Source: Derxia lacustris
Lineage (GTDB): Bacteria; Pseudomonadota; Gammaproteobacteria; Burkholderiales; Burkholderiaceae_E
DNA length: 64,000 bases
Direction: 5' to 3'
NCBI RefSeq assembly: GCF_002105195.1
Contig: NZ_MUHU01000026.1
Span: 153,246-217,245 of the forward strand
Shown here one piece after another: positions 17,563 to 27,400 of this stretch. A model generated the notes under the pieces. It made no database searches, was not told the DNA's origin, and saw only the letters and a list, made by a program, of their open reading frames with translations. Each line of letters opens with the position of its first letter. Position 1 is the stretch's first letter. Made by a program: the position numbers and the translations under genes.

Positions 17563-18843
17563 TTAAGCCACCGCCTTGAACGCCCCCGCCGCCTTCACCA
17601 GCGTCTCCGCCACCACCGCGTCATCGTGCGCGGCGCTCACAAACCCCGCCTCATACGCCGACGGCGCCAGATACACGCCGCGATCCAGCATCGCGTGGAA
17701 GAACTTCTTGAACCGTTCCACATCCGCCGTGTGCACTTCGCTCAGCGTGCCGGGCAGGCCGTCGCGGAAGTAGAAGCCGAACATCCCGCCCACGCTGTCC
17801 ACCGCCAGCGGCAGCCCGGCGCTCTCGGCCGCAGCCTTGAAGCCGGCCATCAGCCTGGCGGTCTGCGCGCCGAGCCGCTCGTGAAAGCCCGGCTCCTGGA
17901 TCAGCTTGAGCGTGCTCAGCCCCGCCGCGACCGCCACCGGATTGCCCGACAGCGTGCCGGCCTGATAGACCGGGCCTTCCGGCGCCAGAAACTTCATCAC
18001 GTCGGCGCGACCGCCGAAGGCCGCGACCGGCAGCCCGCCGCCGATCACCTTGCCCAGCACCGTCAGGTCGGGCGCGATGCCGTAGAGCGACTGCGCGCCG
18101 CCGAGCGCCACGCGAAAGCCCGTCATCACCTCGTCCCAGATCAGCACCGCGCCGTGCTGGGTGCACAGCTCGCGCAGGCGGGCGTGCCATTGCGGCGTGC
18201 CGCGCACGAAGTTCATGTTGCCGGCGATGGGCTCGACGATGACGCAGGCGATTTCGCTGCCGAGCCTGGCGAAGCATTCGTCGATGGCGTCGATGTCGTT
18301 GTAGTCGAGCACCAGGGTGTGCGCGGCAAAGTCGGCCGGCACGCCGGCGCTGGTCGGGTTGCCGAAGGTGAGCAGGCCGCTGCCGGCCTTCACCAGCAGT
18401 GAGTCGGCGTGGCCGTGGTAGCAGCCGTCGAACTTGACGATGCGGGTGCGGCCGGTGGCGCCGCGCGCGAGGCGGATGGCGCTCATCGCGGCTTCGGTGC
18501 CGCTCGACACGAAGCGGATCTTTTCGAGCGAGGGCACGAGCTTCATCACCTCTTCGGCGATGACGATTTCGGCTTCGGTCGGGGCGCCGTAGCCCAGGCC
18601 CTCGGCGGCGGCGCGCTGCACGGCTTCGACCACCGTGGGGTGGGCGTGGCCGAGGATCATCGGGCCCCAGGAGCCGACGTAGTCGATGTATTCGCTGCCG
18701 TCGGCGTCCCACAGCCGGGCGCCGGCGCCGCGTTCAAAAAAGCGCGGCGTGCCGCCGACCTGGCGGAAGGCGCGGACCGGCGAGTTGACGCCGCCGGGAA
18801 TGCTGCGCTGGGCGCGCGCAAAGAGTTCGTCGTTCCTGCTCAT
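17563..18843 (-). CDS. hemL: Glutamate-1-semialdehyde 2,1-aminomutase
   Basis: This PLP enzyme makes 5-aminolevulinate in the C5 tetrapyrrole pathway. The 426-residue protein starts [22 protein letters not shown]. It carries [15 protein letters not shown], the cofactor-site region [18 protein letters not shown] and the PLP lysine in [18 protein letters not shown]. The AGGAGT before the ATG is a good ribosome-binding site. It follows thiE by 42 bases on the same strand, as in many Burkholderiales. Confidence 0.97.
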   Translation of the reverse strand: MSRNDELFARAQRSIPGGVNSPVRAFRQVGGTPRFFERGAGARLWDADGSEYIDYVGSWGPMILGHAHPTVVEAVQRAAAEGLGYGAPTEAEIVIAEEVMKLVPSLEKIRFVSSGTEAAMSAIRLARGATGRTRIVKFDGCYHGHADSLLVKAGSGLLTFGNPTSAGVPADFAAHTLVLDYNDIDAIDECFARLGSEIACVIVEPIAGNMNFVRGTPQWHARLRELCTQHGAVLIWDEVMTGFRVALGGAQSLYGIAPDLTVLGKVIGGGLPVAAFGGRADVMKFLAPEGPVYQAGTLSGNPVAVAAGLSTLKLIQEPGFHERLGAQTARLMAGFKAAAESAGLPLAVDSVGGMFGFYFRDGLPGTLSEVHTADVERFKKFFHAMLDRGVYLAPSAYEAGFVSAAHDDAVVAETLVKAAGAFKAVA

Positions 18844-18885
18844 GAGGAGTCTCCGTGAAGGCTTGAGGGGAGGGCGGCCGGCGCG

Positions 18886-19566
18886 TCAGCGCCAGAGCTG
18901 CGCGTATTGGCTGGCGCGCGCGGCGATGTCGGGCGCGCGGAACAGGTCGGTGACCACGGCAAGCGCGTCGGCGCCGGCGGCGATGACTTCGCCGGCATTG
19001 ACCAGCGTGATGCCGCCGATGGCGACCAGCGGCAGGCCGAGCGCGCGCGCTTCATCGAACAGCGCGAGCGGTGCGCGCACGGCGGCGGGCTTGGTCGGCG
19101 ACGGGAAGACCGCGCCGAAGGCGAGGTAGTCGGCGCCCGCTGCGGCGGCGGCGCGGGCGCGCTCGGGCTCGGCATAGCAGCTGGCGCCGATCAGCAGGCG
19201 CGGCTGCGCGGCGCGCAGCGCGGCGATGGGGCCGTCGTCGCGGCCGAGGTGCACGCCGTCGGCGCCGACCGCGAGGGCCAGTTCGGCGTCGTCGTTGACG
19301 AAGAAGAGGGCGCCGGCGTGGCGGCAGGCGGCGGCGAGCGCGTGGGCATCGGCGAGCCGCTGGGCGGCGTCGTCATGCTTGGCGCGGTATTGCACGAGCG
19401 CGGCGCCACCGGCCACGGCGGCGGCGGTGGCGGTCACCAGCGCCGGGCCGCGCAGGTCTTCGGGCGTGATGGCGTAGAGGCCGCGCAGCGCGCGGCGCGC
19501 GGCGATGCGCAGCTCGGCCGGACTGGCGGCTGGCGGCAGCGTGCGCTGGCCGGTGCCGCCGGTCAT
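18886..19566 (-). CDS. thiE: Thiamine-phosphate synthase
   Basis: The enzyme joins HMP-pyrophosphate and thiazole phosphate. The 226-residue product contains ALVQYRAKHDDAAQRL, LFFVNDDAELALAVGADGVHLG and LLIGASCYAEPERARAAAAAG, all of which belong to the pyrophosphate- and substrate-binding loops of the TIM barrel, and ends with VAIGGITLVNAGEVIAAGAD. Its ATG overlaps the thiD stop as ATGA, so the two kinase/synthase steps are translationally coupled. Confidence 0.95.
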   Translation of the reverse strand: MTGGTGQRTLPPAASPAELRIAARRALRGLYAITPEDLRGPALVTATAAAVAGGAALVQYRAKHDDAAQRLADAHALAAACRHAGALFFVNDDAELALAVGADGVHLGRDDGPIAALRAAQPRLLIGASCYAEPERARAAAAAGADYLAFGAVFPSPTKPAAVRAPLALFDEARALGLPLVAIGGITLVNAGEVIAAGADALAVVTDLFRAPDIAARASQYAQLWR

Positions 19567-20405
19567 GGCGCCGCTTCCTCGCCGTCTTCTTCGGCGCGCG
19601 CCCAGAAGAAGCGGTCGGGCAGCGACTGCCCCATGCCTGGTCGGAAGCCGCCGGCCAGCGCCGCCCAGGTGAATTCCTGGGCCTCGCGCACCGCGTCGGG
19701 CAGGGCCATGCCCTGGCCCAGCAGCGCCGCGATCGCCGAGGCCAGCGTGCAGCCCGAGCCGTGGTAGGTGCCCGGCAGCCGCTCCCATTCGTCGCTGCGC
19801 ACCAGGCCGGTGGCGTTGTACAGGCGGTTCACCACGGTGGGCGTGCCCTCGTGGGTGCCGGTGATGAGCACGTTCTCCACGCCCATCGCGAGCAGCCGGC
19901 TCGCGCATTCGGCGAGGTCGGGTTCTTCGTCGGGCTCCTCCTCGTCGCGGTAGGCGAGCCGGCGCGCCTCGATGCTGTTGGGCGTGATGAGCAGGGTCTG
20001 CGGCAGCAGCAGCTCGCACATCGCGCCAATCAGGTCCTCGTCGGCAAACGGATCGCCGCGGCCCGACGACAGCACCGGATCGAGCACCAGCGGCAGCTCG
20101 GGATAGTCGGATGCGATCTCGGCCACGATCTGCACGTTCTCGGCCGAGCCGAGCACGCCGACCTTGATGGCCGACACGCGCATGTCTTCGAGCAGCAGCC
20201 GGGCCTGATCCTCGACCCATTCGCCTTCCATCACGAGCATGCCCTCGACGCCGGCCGTGTCCTGCACGGTCACGCCGGTGACGATGGACAGCCCGTGGCA
20301 GCCCATCGCGGCAAAGGTGAGCAGATCGGCCTGCAAGCCGGCGCCCGACGTGGGATCGGTGGCGGCGAAGGTGAGGATCAGCGGGGGGGTGTTGACATCG
20401 GTCAT
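19563..20405 (-). CDS. thiD: Hydroxymethylpyrimidine/phosphomethylpyrimidine kinase
   Basis: This ribokinase-fold enzyme phosphorylates HMP and HMP-P for thiamine synthesis. The 280-residue product shows LTFAATDPTSGAGLQADL, VLDPVLSSGRGDPFADEDL, ITPNSIEARRLA and the anion-hole motif PGTYHGSGCTLASAIAALL. An unusual acidic insertion, DEEEPDEEPD, lies in the middle. It is divergent from rubredoxin and heads the thiD-thiE-hemL run. Confidence 0.95.
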   Translation of the reverse strand: MTDVNTPPLILTFAATDPTSGAGLQADLLTFAAMGCHGLSIVTGVTVQDTAGVEGMLVMEGEWVEDQARLLLEDMRVSAIKVGVLGSAENVQIVAEIASDYPELPLVLDPVLSSGRGDPFADEDLIGAMCELLLPQTLLITPNSIEARRLAYRDEEEPDEEPDLAECASRLLAMGVENVLITGTHEGTPTVVNRLYNATGLVRSDEWERLPGTYHGSGCTLASAIAALLGQGMALPDAVREAQEFTWAALAGGFRPGMGQSLPDRFFWARAEEDGEEAAP

Positions 20406-20579
20406 GAGGAGTTCCGGGACGGGACCGGGCAGAATGCGCGCTGGTCGGGCCGGCCCGGCGCGCCGCCGCTCGCGGCCGGCAGCCGGACCGTCCCGACCGA
20501 TTCTAGCGACTCCGTTCGCCCCGCCCGCGCGGCGTCCGGCGTCGCTCCCTCACCCGAAGTTCACTATCCCCATTCGAAG

Positions 20580-20744
20580 ATGAAGACCTGGATGTGCCTG
20601 ATTTGCGGCTGGATCTATGACGAAGCGGCCGGAGCGCCCGAAGAGGGCATTCCGCCCGGCACCCGCTGGGAAGACGTCCCGCCGAATTGGACTTGCCCCG
20701 AATGCGGCGCGCGCAAGGAAGATTTCGAGCTGACGGAGCTTTGA
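20580..20744 (+). CDS. Rubredoxin
   Basis: This 54-residue electron-transfer protein has two iron-binding pairs, CLICG near the start and CPECG near the end, with the aromatic core residues W4, Y14 and W37. The ATG gives MKTWMCLICGWIYDEAAG. It sits between thiD and pilG, a position often seen in Burkholderiales. Confidence 0.95.
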   Translation: MKTWMCLICGWIYDEAAGAPEEGIPPGTRWEDVPPNWTCPECGARKEDFELTEL

Positions 20745-20894
20745 GAAAGAGCAAAAGTCACCGTCTTGTCGGGTCAAGGACGCGTGCGATTGCACATTAG
20801 CGGCAAGGCGTGCTGCGCCTGCGTCATGACCCGCCACTAGAATCGTTTCTCCCCAGGCATCGTCGGCTGCGGCGATGCGGATCAGGCTTATCCG

Positions 20895-21290
20895 ATGACT
20901 CAAGACTCCCCGCTGGCCGGCATCAAGGTCATGGTGATCGATGACTCCAGCACGATTCGACGCAGCGCAGAGATTTTTCTCGTCCAGGCCGGATGCCAGG
21001 TGATCCTGGCCGAAGACGGCTTCGATGCGCTCGCCAAGATCAGCGACCACGTCCCCGATCTCATCTTCTGCGACATCCTCATGCCGCGGCTCGATGGCTA
21101 CCAGACCTGCGCCCTCATCAAGAAGAGCCCGAAATTTCACGTCACCCCGGTGATCATGCTGTCCTCCAAGGACGGCCTGTTCGACCGGGCCCGGGGCCGG
21201 CTGGTCGGGTCGGACGAATACCTCACCAAGCCCTTCACCAAGGACAGCCTGCTCAAGACCGTCCGCGCCCACGCCGGCCGCGCCGCCTGA
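20895..21290 (+). CDS. pilG: Twitching motility response regulator PilG
   Basis: This 131-residue stand-alone receiver domain has the acidic pair in VIDDSSTIRR, the phospho-acceptor aspartate in LIFCDILMPRLDGY and the conserved lysine in YLTKPFTKDSL. In the Pil-Chp system PilG is phosphorylated by ChpA and promotes pilus extension. Being first of a pilG-H-I-J-chpA run identifies it. A candidate -10 (TAGAAT, 20838-20843) lies 50 bases upstream. Confidence 0.93.
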   Translation: MTQDSPLAGIKVMVIDDSSTIRRSAEIFLVQAGCQVILAEDGFDALAKISDHVPDLIFCDILMPRLDGYQTCALIKKSPKFHVTPVIMLSSKDGLFDRARGRLVGSDEYLTKPFTKDSLLKTVRAHAGRAA

Positions 21291-21317
21291 GTCGTCCCTT
21301 CCCCGGAGAAATAATTC

Positions 21318-21686
21318 ATGGCGATCAAGAAGGTTCTCGTCGTCGACGATTCCCCGACCGAGCGTTTTTTCCTCGCCGACCTGCTCACCAAGGCCGGTTT
21401 CGTGGTGACCACCGCCGATTCTGGCGAGGAAGCCGTCGCCAAGACGCATGAGCAGCGTCCCGACCTCATCCTGATGGACGTGGTCATGCCGGGTGCCAAC
21501 GGCTTCCAGATCACGCGCCAGATCTCGCGCGACCCCGACGTGGGCCACATCCCCGTGATCATGTGCACCAGCAAGAGCCAGGAAACCGACAAGATCTGGG
21601 GCATGCGCCAGGGCGCGCGCGACTACGTCACCAAGCCCATCAACGCCGACGAACTGCTGTCGAAGATCGCGGCGCTCGGCGCCTGA
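21318..21686 (+). CDS. pilH: Twitching motility response regulator PilH
   Basis: This 122-residue receiver domain has VVDDSPTERF, LILMDVVMPGANGF (phospho-acceptor aspartate) and VTKPINADELL. PilH acts with PilG under ChpA control and is linked to retraction or phosphate removal. It lies 27 bases after pilG with GGAGAAAT before the ATG. Confidence 0.93.
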   Translation: MAIKKVLVVDDSPTERFFLADLLTKAGFVVTTADSGEEAVAKTHEQRPDLILMDVVMPGANGFQITRQISRDPDVGHIPVIMCTSKSQETDKIWGMRQGARDYVTKPINADELLSKIAALGA

Positions 21687-21694
21687 CGCATCCC

Positions 21695-22219
21695 ATGGCA
21701 CGCAACGAGCCCCGCACCCGCCTGCGCCAGTTCCAGGCCGATCTCACCGAGCGGCTGGCGCGCGCCAAGGTTTCGCATGTCGGCAGCTCGCATCTGGGCA
21801 TCGGCATCAACGACGAGCGCTGGCTGGTCGATCTGACCGAGGCCGGCGAAATCGTGCCGGTGCCGGGCATCGTGCCGGTGCCGCACACGCTGCCGTGGTT
21901 CTGCGGCCTGACCAGCGTGCGCGGCAATCTGCTGAGCGTGGTTGATCTGGCGCGCTATCTCGGTGGCGCGCCGACCCGGCTCGACCGCGACAGCCGGCTG
22001 CTGGTGTTTGGCGCGGGGCTCGACATCAACGCCGCGGTGCTGGTCAGCCGCATGCTTGGTCTGCACGCCACCGGCGCCTGGACCCGTACAGAATCGGCGA
22101 CCGAGCCGGGTGCGCTCGGCGCGGCGGTCTGGACCGACGATCAGCGGCGCGACTGGCGCGAACTCAGTCTGGCGACACTGGCGACCGATGCGCGCTTCCT
22201 GCACATCTCGGCCATCTGA
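21695..22219 (+). CDS. pilI: CheW-like adaptor PilI
   Basis: This 174-residue CheW-domain protein couples PilJ to ChpA. Recognisable CheW-fold segments are GIGINDERWLVDLTEAGEIVPVPGI and WFCGLTSVRGNLLSVVDLARYL. It begins eight bases after pilH, so it is co-translated. No pilK or chpB methylation gene follows it. Confidence 0.88.
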   Translation: MARNEPRTRLRQFQADLTERLARAKVSHVGSSHLGIGINDERWLVDLTEAGEIVPVPGIVPVPHTLPWFCGLTSVRGNLLSVVDLARYLGGAPTRLDRDSRLLVFGAGLDINAAVLVSRMLGLHATGAWTRTESATEPGALGAAVWTDDQRRDWRELSLATLATDARFLHISAI

Positions 22220-22284
22220 GATTGCGGTTCCCGAATTCACATTGAACAGCTCGCCCGACGACGGGCGGGATACAGGAGAGGCTC

Positions 22285-24408
22285 ATGGCATTCAGGTTCC
22301 CCGTATTGCGACTGCCGTCCGGGCTGGGCGGACGCCTCGGGCGCGCGGGGGCTGCGCCGGCGCCCGCCTTGGCGGTGCCGGGCGAGGCCGAGGGCCTGCC
22401 CGGCGCCCGCGTCGGTGCCGACACGCGCTGGATGATTGGCGCGCTGGCGGCGGCGGCGGTGATCGGCACCGCGACGCTGGCCTATGACTTCAGCGTGGCC
22501 AATCGGCTCAGCCGCCAGATCGACGTGGTCGGCTCGCTGCTGATGCACACCCAGCGCATGGCGCGTGCCGCCGGCGATGCGGTGGTCGGCTCGCAGGCGG
22601 CCTATGCCATCTTCCGCGATGCCCACGGCACGGTGCAGCGCAGTCTGGTCGAGCTGCAGAACTCCACCTCGGGCGATTCGACCGCGGCCTACGATAAGCT
22701 CGCCAAGCTGTGGGAGCCGAGCGATGCGGCGGCCAATCGCATCGAGGGTGCCGAGGCGCTGATCGCGCAGCAAAGCCGCGCCTTCGAGGCGACCAAGGGC
22801 GCCGACCGCGAGCTCATCACCATCGTCGAGCGTCAGCTGGCGGCGGCGCGCACGCGCGGCGCGGCCGGGCGCGACTACGTCAGTTCGCTCCAGCTCGCGG
22901 CCCAGGCCGGCGAGGTCACGCGGACCATCGGCGCGCTGATGGGCGCCAGCGCGGCGCTCAACAACGATGCGACCGCGATCGGCCGGCTCGATGCCCAGCT
23001 CACGCGCTTTTCCGAGGCGCTCGACCAGCAGGAGCGCGCCACCGACGATGCCGACACCCGCGCCGGCGTGGCCCGGCTGCGCGCCATCGTCGCGCGCTAC
23101 CGCGAAGCGCTCGGCGGCCTGATGAGCATGGAGCCGGCCAAGCAGATGCAGGAGGCGCGCGGTTTTGCCGCCCGCATCGCGACCGACTCCGAGGCGGTGA
23201 AGGACGGACTGCTGGAGCTGCGCGCGGCCTATCTGGCCGAGGACTCGGGCCGCAAGGTCGACTTCCTCATCATTCTGGTGAGCGGTGCGCTGGTGGTCGG
23301 GCTGGGCATCGCGCTCGGCAAGAGCTTCATCGACGAGAGCCAGCGCCGGGCGGTCGAGGCCGAAGGCCGGCGCGAGCAGGCCGAGCGGCAAGAGCAGGAA
23401 ATGAAGCGCGTCAACGACCAGAACCAGGCGGCGATTCTGCGGCTGATGAACGAACTGCAAGAGGTGGCCGACGGCGACTTGACGGTGCAGGCCACGGTGT
23501 CCGAGGACATCACCGGCGCCATTGCCGACTCGGTCAACTACACGGTCGAGGAACTGCGCAACCTGGTCGGCCGGATCAACAACGCCGCCGAGCAGGTGGC
23601 GAATGCGTCGAGCCAGGCGGCCCAGCGCTCGCAGGCGCTGCTCACCGCATCCGAGTCGCAGTCGCGCGAAATCCGCGAGACCGGCGAGTCGGTGCTGCTG
23701 ATGGCGCAGCAGATTCAGGAAGTGTCGACGTCGGCGGCCGAATCGGCCGAGGTGGCGCGGCAGTCGCTGAAGGCGGCCGCCGACGGCCGGCTCGCGGTGC
23801 AGAACGCGATCTCGGGCATGAACGAAATCCGCGAGCAGATCCAGGACACGTCCAAGCGGATCAAGCGGCTGGGTGAGTCGTCGCAGGAGATCGGTGAAAT
23901 CGTCGAGCTGATTACCGACATTACCGAGCAGACCAATGTGCTGGCGCTCAACGCCGCCATCCAGGCCGCGTCGGCCGGCGAGGCGGGACGCGGCTTCTCG
24001 GTGGTGGCCGAGGAAGTGCAGCGGCTGGCCGAACGCTCGGGCGAGGCGGCCAAGCAGATCGCGGCGCTGATCCGCACCATCCAGACCGATACCCAGGACG
24101 CGGTGGCGGCCATGGAAAAGTCGACCGCGGGTGTGGTCGAAGGCGCGCGGCTGTCCGATGACGCGGGCCGTTCGCTCGAAGGCATCGGCGAGGTGTCGCG
24201 CACGCTGGCCGAGCTGATCGAGCGCATCTCCACCACCACGTCGGAGCAGGCCGGCTCGGCCGGCAGCGTGGCGCGCAGCATCGAGCGAATCCTGACGGTG
24301 ACCGAGCAGACCTCGCTCGGTACCGAACAGACCGCGCGCTCGATCCGCGAACTGGCCGCGCTCGCCAAGGAACTGAAGAACTCGGTCGCACGCTTCCGCG
24401 TCGCCTGA
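22285..24408 (+). CDS. pilJ: Methyl-accepting chemotaxis protein PilJ
   Basis: The 707-residue membrane receptor has a first helix at about residues 48-66, a periplasmic four-helix region, and a second helix at about 328-350. A HAMP-like segment and the cytoplasmic signalling hairpin follow, with the tip containing [20 protein letters not shown] and [18 protein letters not shown]. It senses pilus tension or surface contact in the Pil-Chp pathway. GGAGAGG lies before the ATG. Confidence 0.92.
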   Translation: MAFRFPVLRLPSGLGGRLGRAGAAPAPALAVPGEAEGLPGARVGADTRWMIGALAAAAVIGTATLAYDFSVANRLSRQIDVVGSLLMHTQRMARAAGDAVVGSQAAYAIFRDAHGTVQRSLVELQNSTSGDSTAAYDKLAKLWEPSDAAANRIEGAEALIAQQSRAFEATKGADRELITIVERQLAAARTRGAAGRDYVSSLQLAAQAGEVTRTIGALMGASAALNNDATAIGRLDAQLTRFSEALDQQERATDDADTRAGVARLRAIVARYREALGGLMSMEPAKQMQEARGFAARIATDSEAVKDGLLELRAAYLAEDSGRKVDFLIILVSGALVVGLGIALGKSFIDESQRRAVEAEGRREQAERQEQEMKRVNDQNQAAILRLMNELQEVADGDLTVQATVSEDITGAIADSVNYTVEELRNLVGRINNAAEQVANASSQAAQRSQALLTASESQSREIRETGESVLLMAQQIQEVSTSAAESAEVARQSLKAAADGRLAVQNAISGMNEIREQIQDTSKRIKRLGESSQEIGEIVELITDITEQTNVLALNAAIQAASAGEAGRGFSVVAEEVQRLAERSGEAAKQIAALIRTIQTDTQDAVAAMEKSTAGVVEGARLSDDAGRSLEGIGEVSRTLAELIERISTTTSEQAGSAGSVARSIERILTVTEQTSLGTEQTARSIRELAALAKELKNSVARFRVA

Positions 24409-24430
24409 TTCGCCCAGAAGGAGTTAGCGA

Positions 24431-27400
24431 ATGACGACGGCCAACGCCTCGGCAGGGATCGATACCGGTCCGCTGTCCTGGGTCATCGACGAGGTCCGGC
24501 AGGCGCTCGAAGCGTCGATCGCCGGACTGCGCAATTTTTCGGTGCATGCCGACGAGATCACCCAGCTGCGCGTCGCGCGCACCCATCTGCATCAGGCGCA
24601 CGGCGCGCTGCAGATGGTCGATCTCGACGGCGTGCCGCAGATCACCGCGCTCGGCGAGCGGGTCTATGACCGCTTCGTCGACGCGCCCTCGCTCTGCTCG
24701 CCCGACACGGTGGCGAGCATCGAGCGCGCCTTTGCCGGACTGGTCGACTATCTCGACGACCTGCTCGCCGGCCAGCCGCATCAGCCGGTGCGGCTGTTTC
24801 CGCAGTACCGCGAGTTGGCCCGCATCATCGGCATCGACCGGGCCCATCCGGCCGACCTGTTCTTCCCGCAGCTCGGCGAGCGCGTGATCGACGACGACAG
24901 TTGCGAGCCGGTCGCCGATCCGGCTGCGCTGGCGCCGGCGCGCGCGCAGTACGAGCGCGGCCTGCTCAAGCTGCTGCGCAACATCGATCCGGCCACGGCC
25001 GCGTCCGAGATGGGTTCGGCGGTGCGCAACTTCCGCACCGCGCAGACGCCGGGCGCCGCGCGCTCGTTCTGGACCGTGCTGCATGCGCTCTGCCAGGGGC
25101 TGGCCGAAGGCGCGGTCGCGCCCGACGACCTGCATCTCAAGCGGCTGGCGGCGCGCGTCAACATGCAGATGCGGCGCGCCGTGAGCGGTCAGCCGGCGCT
25201 GGCCGAGCGGCTGCTCGCCGATGCGCTGTTCCATCTGTCGACGGCCGATTCGCAATCGCCCGAGATCGCCCGGGTGCGCAGCGTGTACCGGCTGGCCGAG
25301 GTGCCGCGCGACTATGCGCAGCCGCGCTACGGCCGGGTCGACAACCGCGTGGTCAAGCGCGCGCGCGAGCAGCTCGCCGCCGTGCGCTCGGCCTGGGACC
25401 GCTATGTCGGCGGCAAGCCGACCGAGGCCGGCAGCCTGCTGCGTCAGGCGCGGCTGTTTGCCGACGTCGCGGCCGAGCTGGCCGAGCCGGGCATCGTCAC
25501 CGTCTCGTCGGCCATCGTTGGCGTGGCCGAGACCTGCGCCGCCGCGCCCGGCGTCACCACGCCCGAGCTGGCGATCGAGACCGCGACCGCCGTGCTGTTC
25601 CTCGAACACGGGCTCGACACCTTCAACCGCCTGAGCCCCGAATACGCCGAGCGCGCCGAGACCATCGCCGCGCGGCTGCGCGATGCGCTGGCCGGCGAGC
25701 CGAGCACCGAGTCGGTGGCCTGGCTGGCCGCGCTGTCGAGCGAAGCCCACGAGCGCGCCACCATGGCCACGCTGGTCGGCGAGATCCAGGCCAATCTGCG
25801 CGCCATCGAGCAGGCGCTCGACGCCTTCTTCCGCGATCCGACCCGGCGCGACGGCCTGGGCAACTGCGCCGCGCTGCTGGCGCAGAGCGCCGGCGCGCTC
25901 GCGCTGCTGGAGCACGACAGCGCCCATCAGGCGATGGAAGACTGCCGCGCCGCGATCGAGCGCTTCTCCGATCCCACGGTCGAGCCCGATCCGGTCGAGT
26001 TCGACCGCGTGGCCCAGACCTTCGGCGCGCTCGGCTTCGTGGTCGATTCGCTGCGCCAGCCGACCGGCGCGCCGCATCCCGAACTCGAGCGCGATCCCGA
26101 GCGCGGCGGCTGGCGCGTCAAGGGCGCCGACGGCCCGCGTCGTGGCCCGACCGAGACCGTGCCGCCGCCGCTGCATGCCATCGCGCCCGAGCCCGACGCC
26201 GCTGCCGCCGAGCTGACGCTCGCGCCGCATGAACTGGCCGATGCGCCGCTCGCCGAACTGACCGAAGTGGTCGAGCTGACCGAGCCGATCGAGCCGATCG
26301 AGCCGATCGAGCCGATCGAGGTCGCGGACGCCGCGCCGGCCGATCACGACAGCGTCGAGCAGGAGATCCGCGCCAGCATCGACAGCGCGCGCGAACTGTT
26401 CGGTCAGCTGCGCGAAGCCGGCGACGCGGGCGCCACCGGCGTGGTGCCGGCGCTGCAAGGCCTGCTCACGCAGATCCGCCAGGACGCCGATCTGGTCGAC
26501 GACAGCCGGCTCCAGATCGCCGCCGCCAATGCGCTGGCGCTGGCCGGCCAGACCGGGCCCGAAGGCTCGGTCGAGGCGCTCGGCCTCGCGCTCGCCGAAC
26601 TCGACCATCGCAATCCGGCCTCGCTCGACGCGCCGGCGCCCGACGCCGCCACGCTTGCGCTGGCCGCGGCCGACGACGAGACCATCGACGCCGAGCTGCT
26701 CGACATCTTCTTGGGCGAAGCGCGCGAGGTGCTCGACACCATCGACGGCGCGCTCGGCCGCTGCAAGGGCGATCCGGGCCATCAGGGCAATCTCACCACG
26801 CTGCGGCGCAGCTTCCACACGCTCAAGGGATCGAGCCGGATGGTCGGCCTGCGCCAGTTCGGCGAGGCCGCCTGGGCGCTGGAGCAGGTCTACAACGTGT
26901 GGCTGGCCGAGGAGCGGCCGGGCAACACGGCGCTGTTCGGGCTGACGCACGCGGCGCATCGCCAGTTCGGCAGCTGGGTCGAGCAGATCGCCGCCGGCCA
27001 GTTGCATGCGGTGTTGCCTGAACGGCTCATCGCGGCAGCCGACCGGGTGCGGGAGGGCGAGCATTTTTTTTTGAGTGGTGAGCACACATTCGCGGCGCCT
27101 GACTCACCTGTTTACCCGGCGCCGCCGCTTGACCATGAACCCGGTTTCGATCCGGATTTCCAGAACGACGACGGGCTTTATCCCGACTTCCGCTTCCGCG
27201 ACGAAGTCGGGCCCGCCACCACCCAGCGGCTCGACGGCGCGGTTGCGCTCGCCGACGTCGCGCCGGTCGGCGAGCCGGCGCTCGACATCGATCTCGGCGC
27301 AGTCGATGCGCTCGCGCCCGAGCCGGCGGTTTCGGCTGCGGCGGAAATCGCCGCCGTCGCCGATGCCGCCGCCGAAGTCGCCGAACCGACCCAGGCCGAC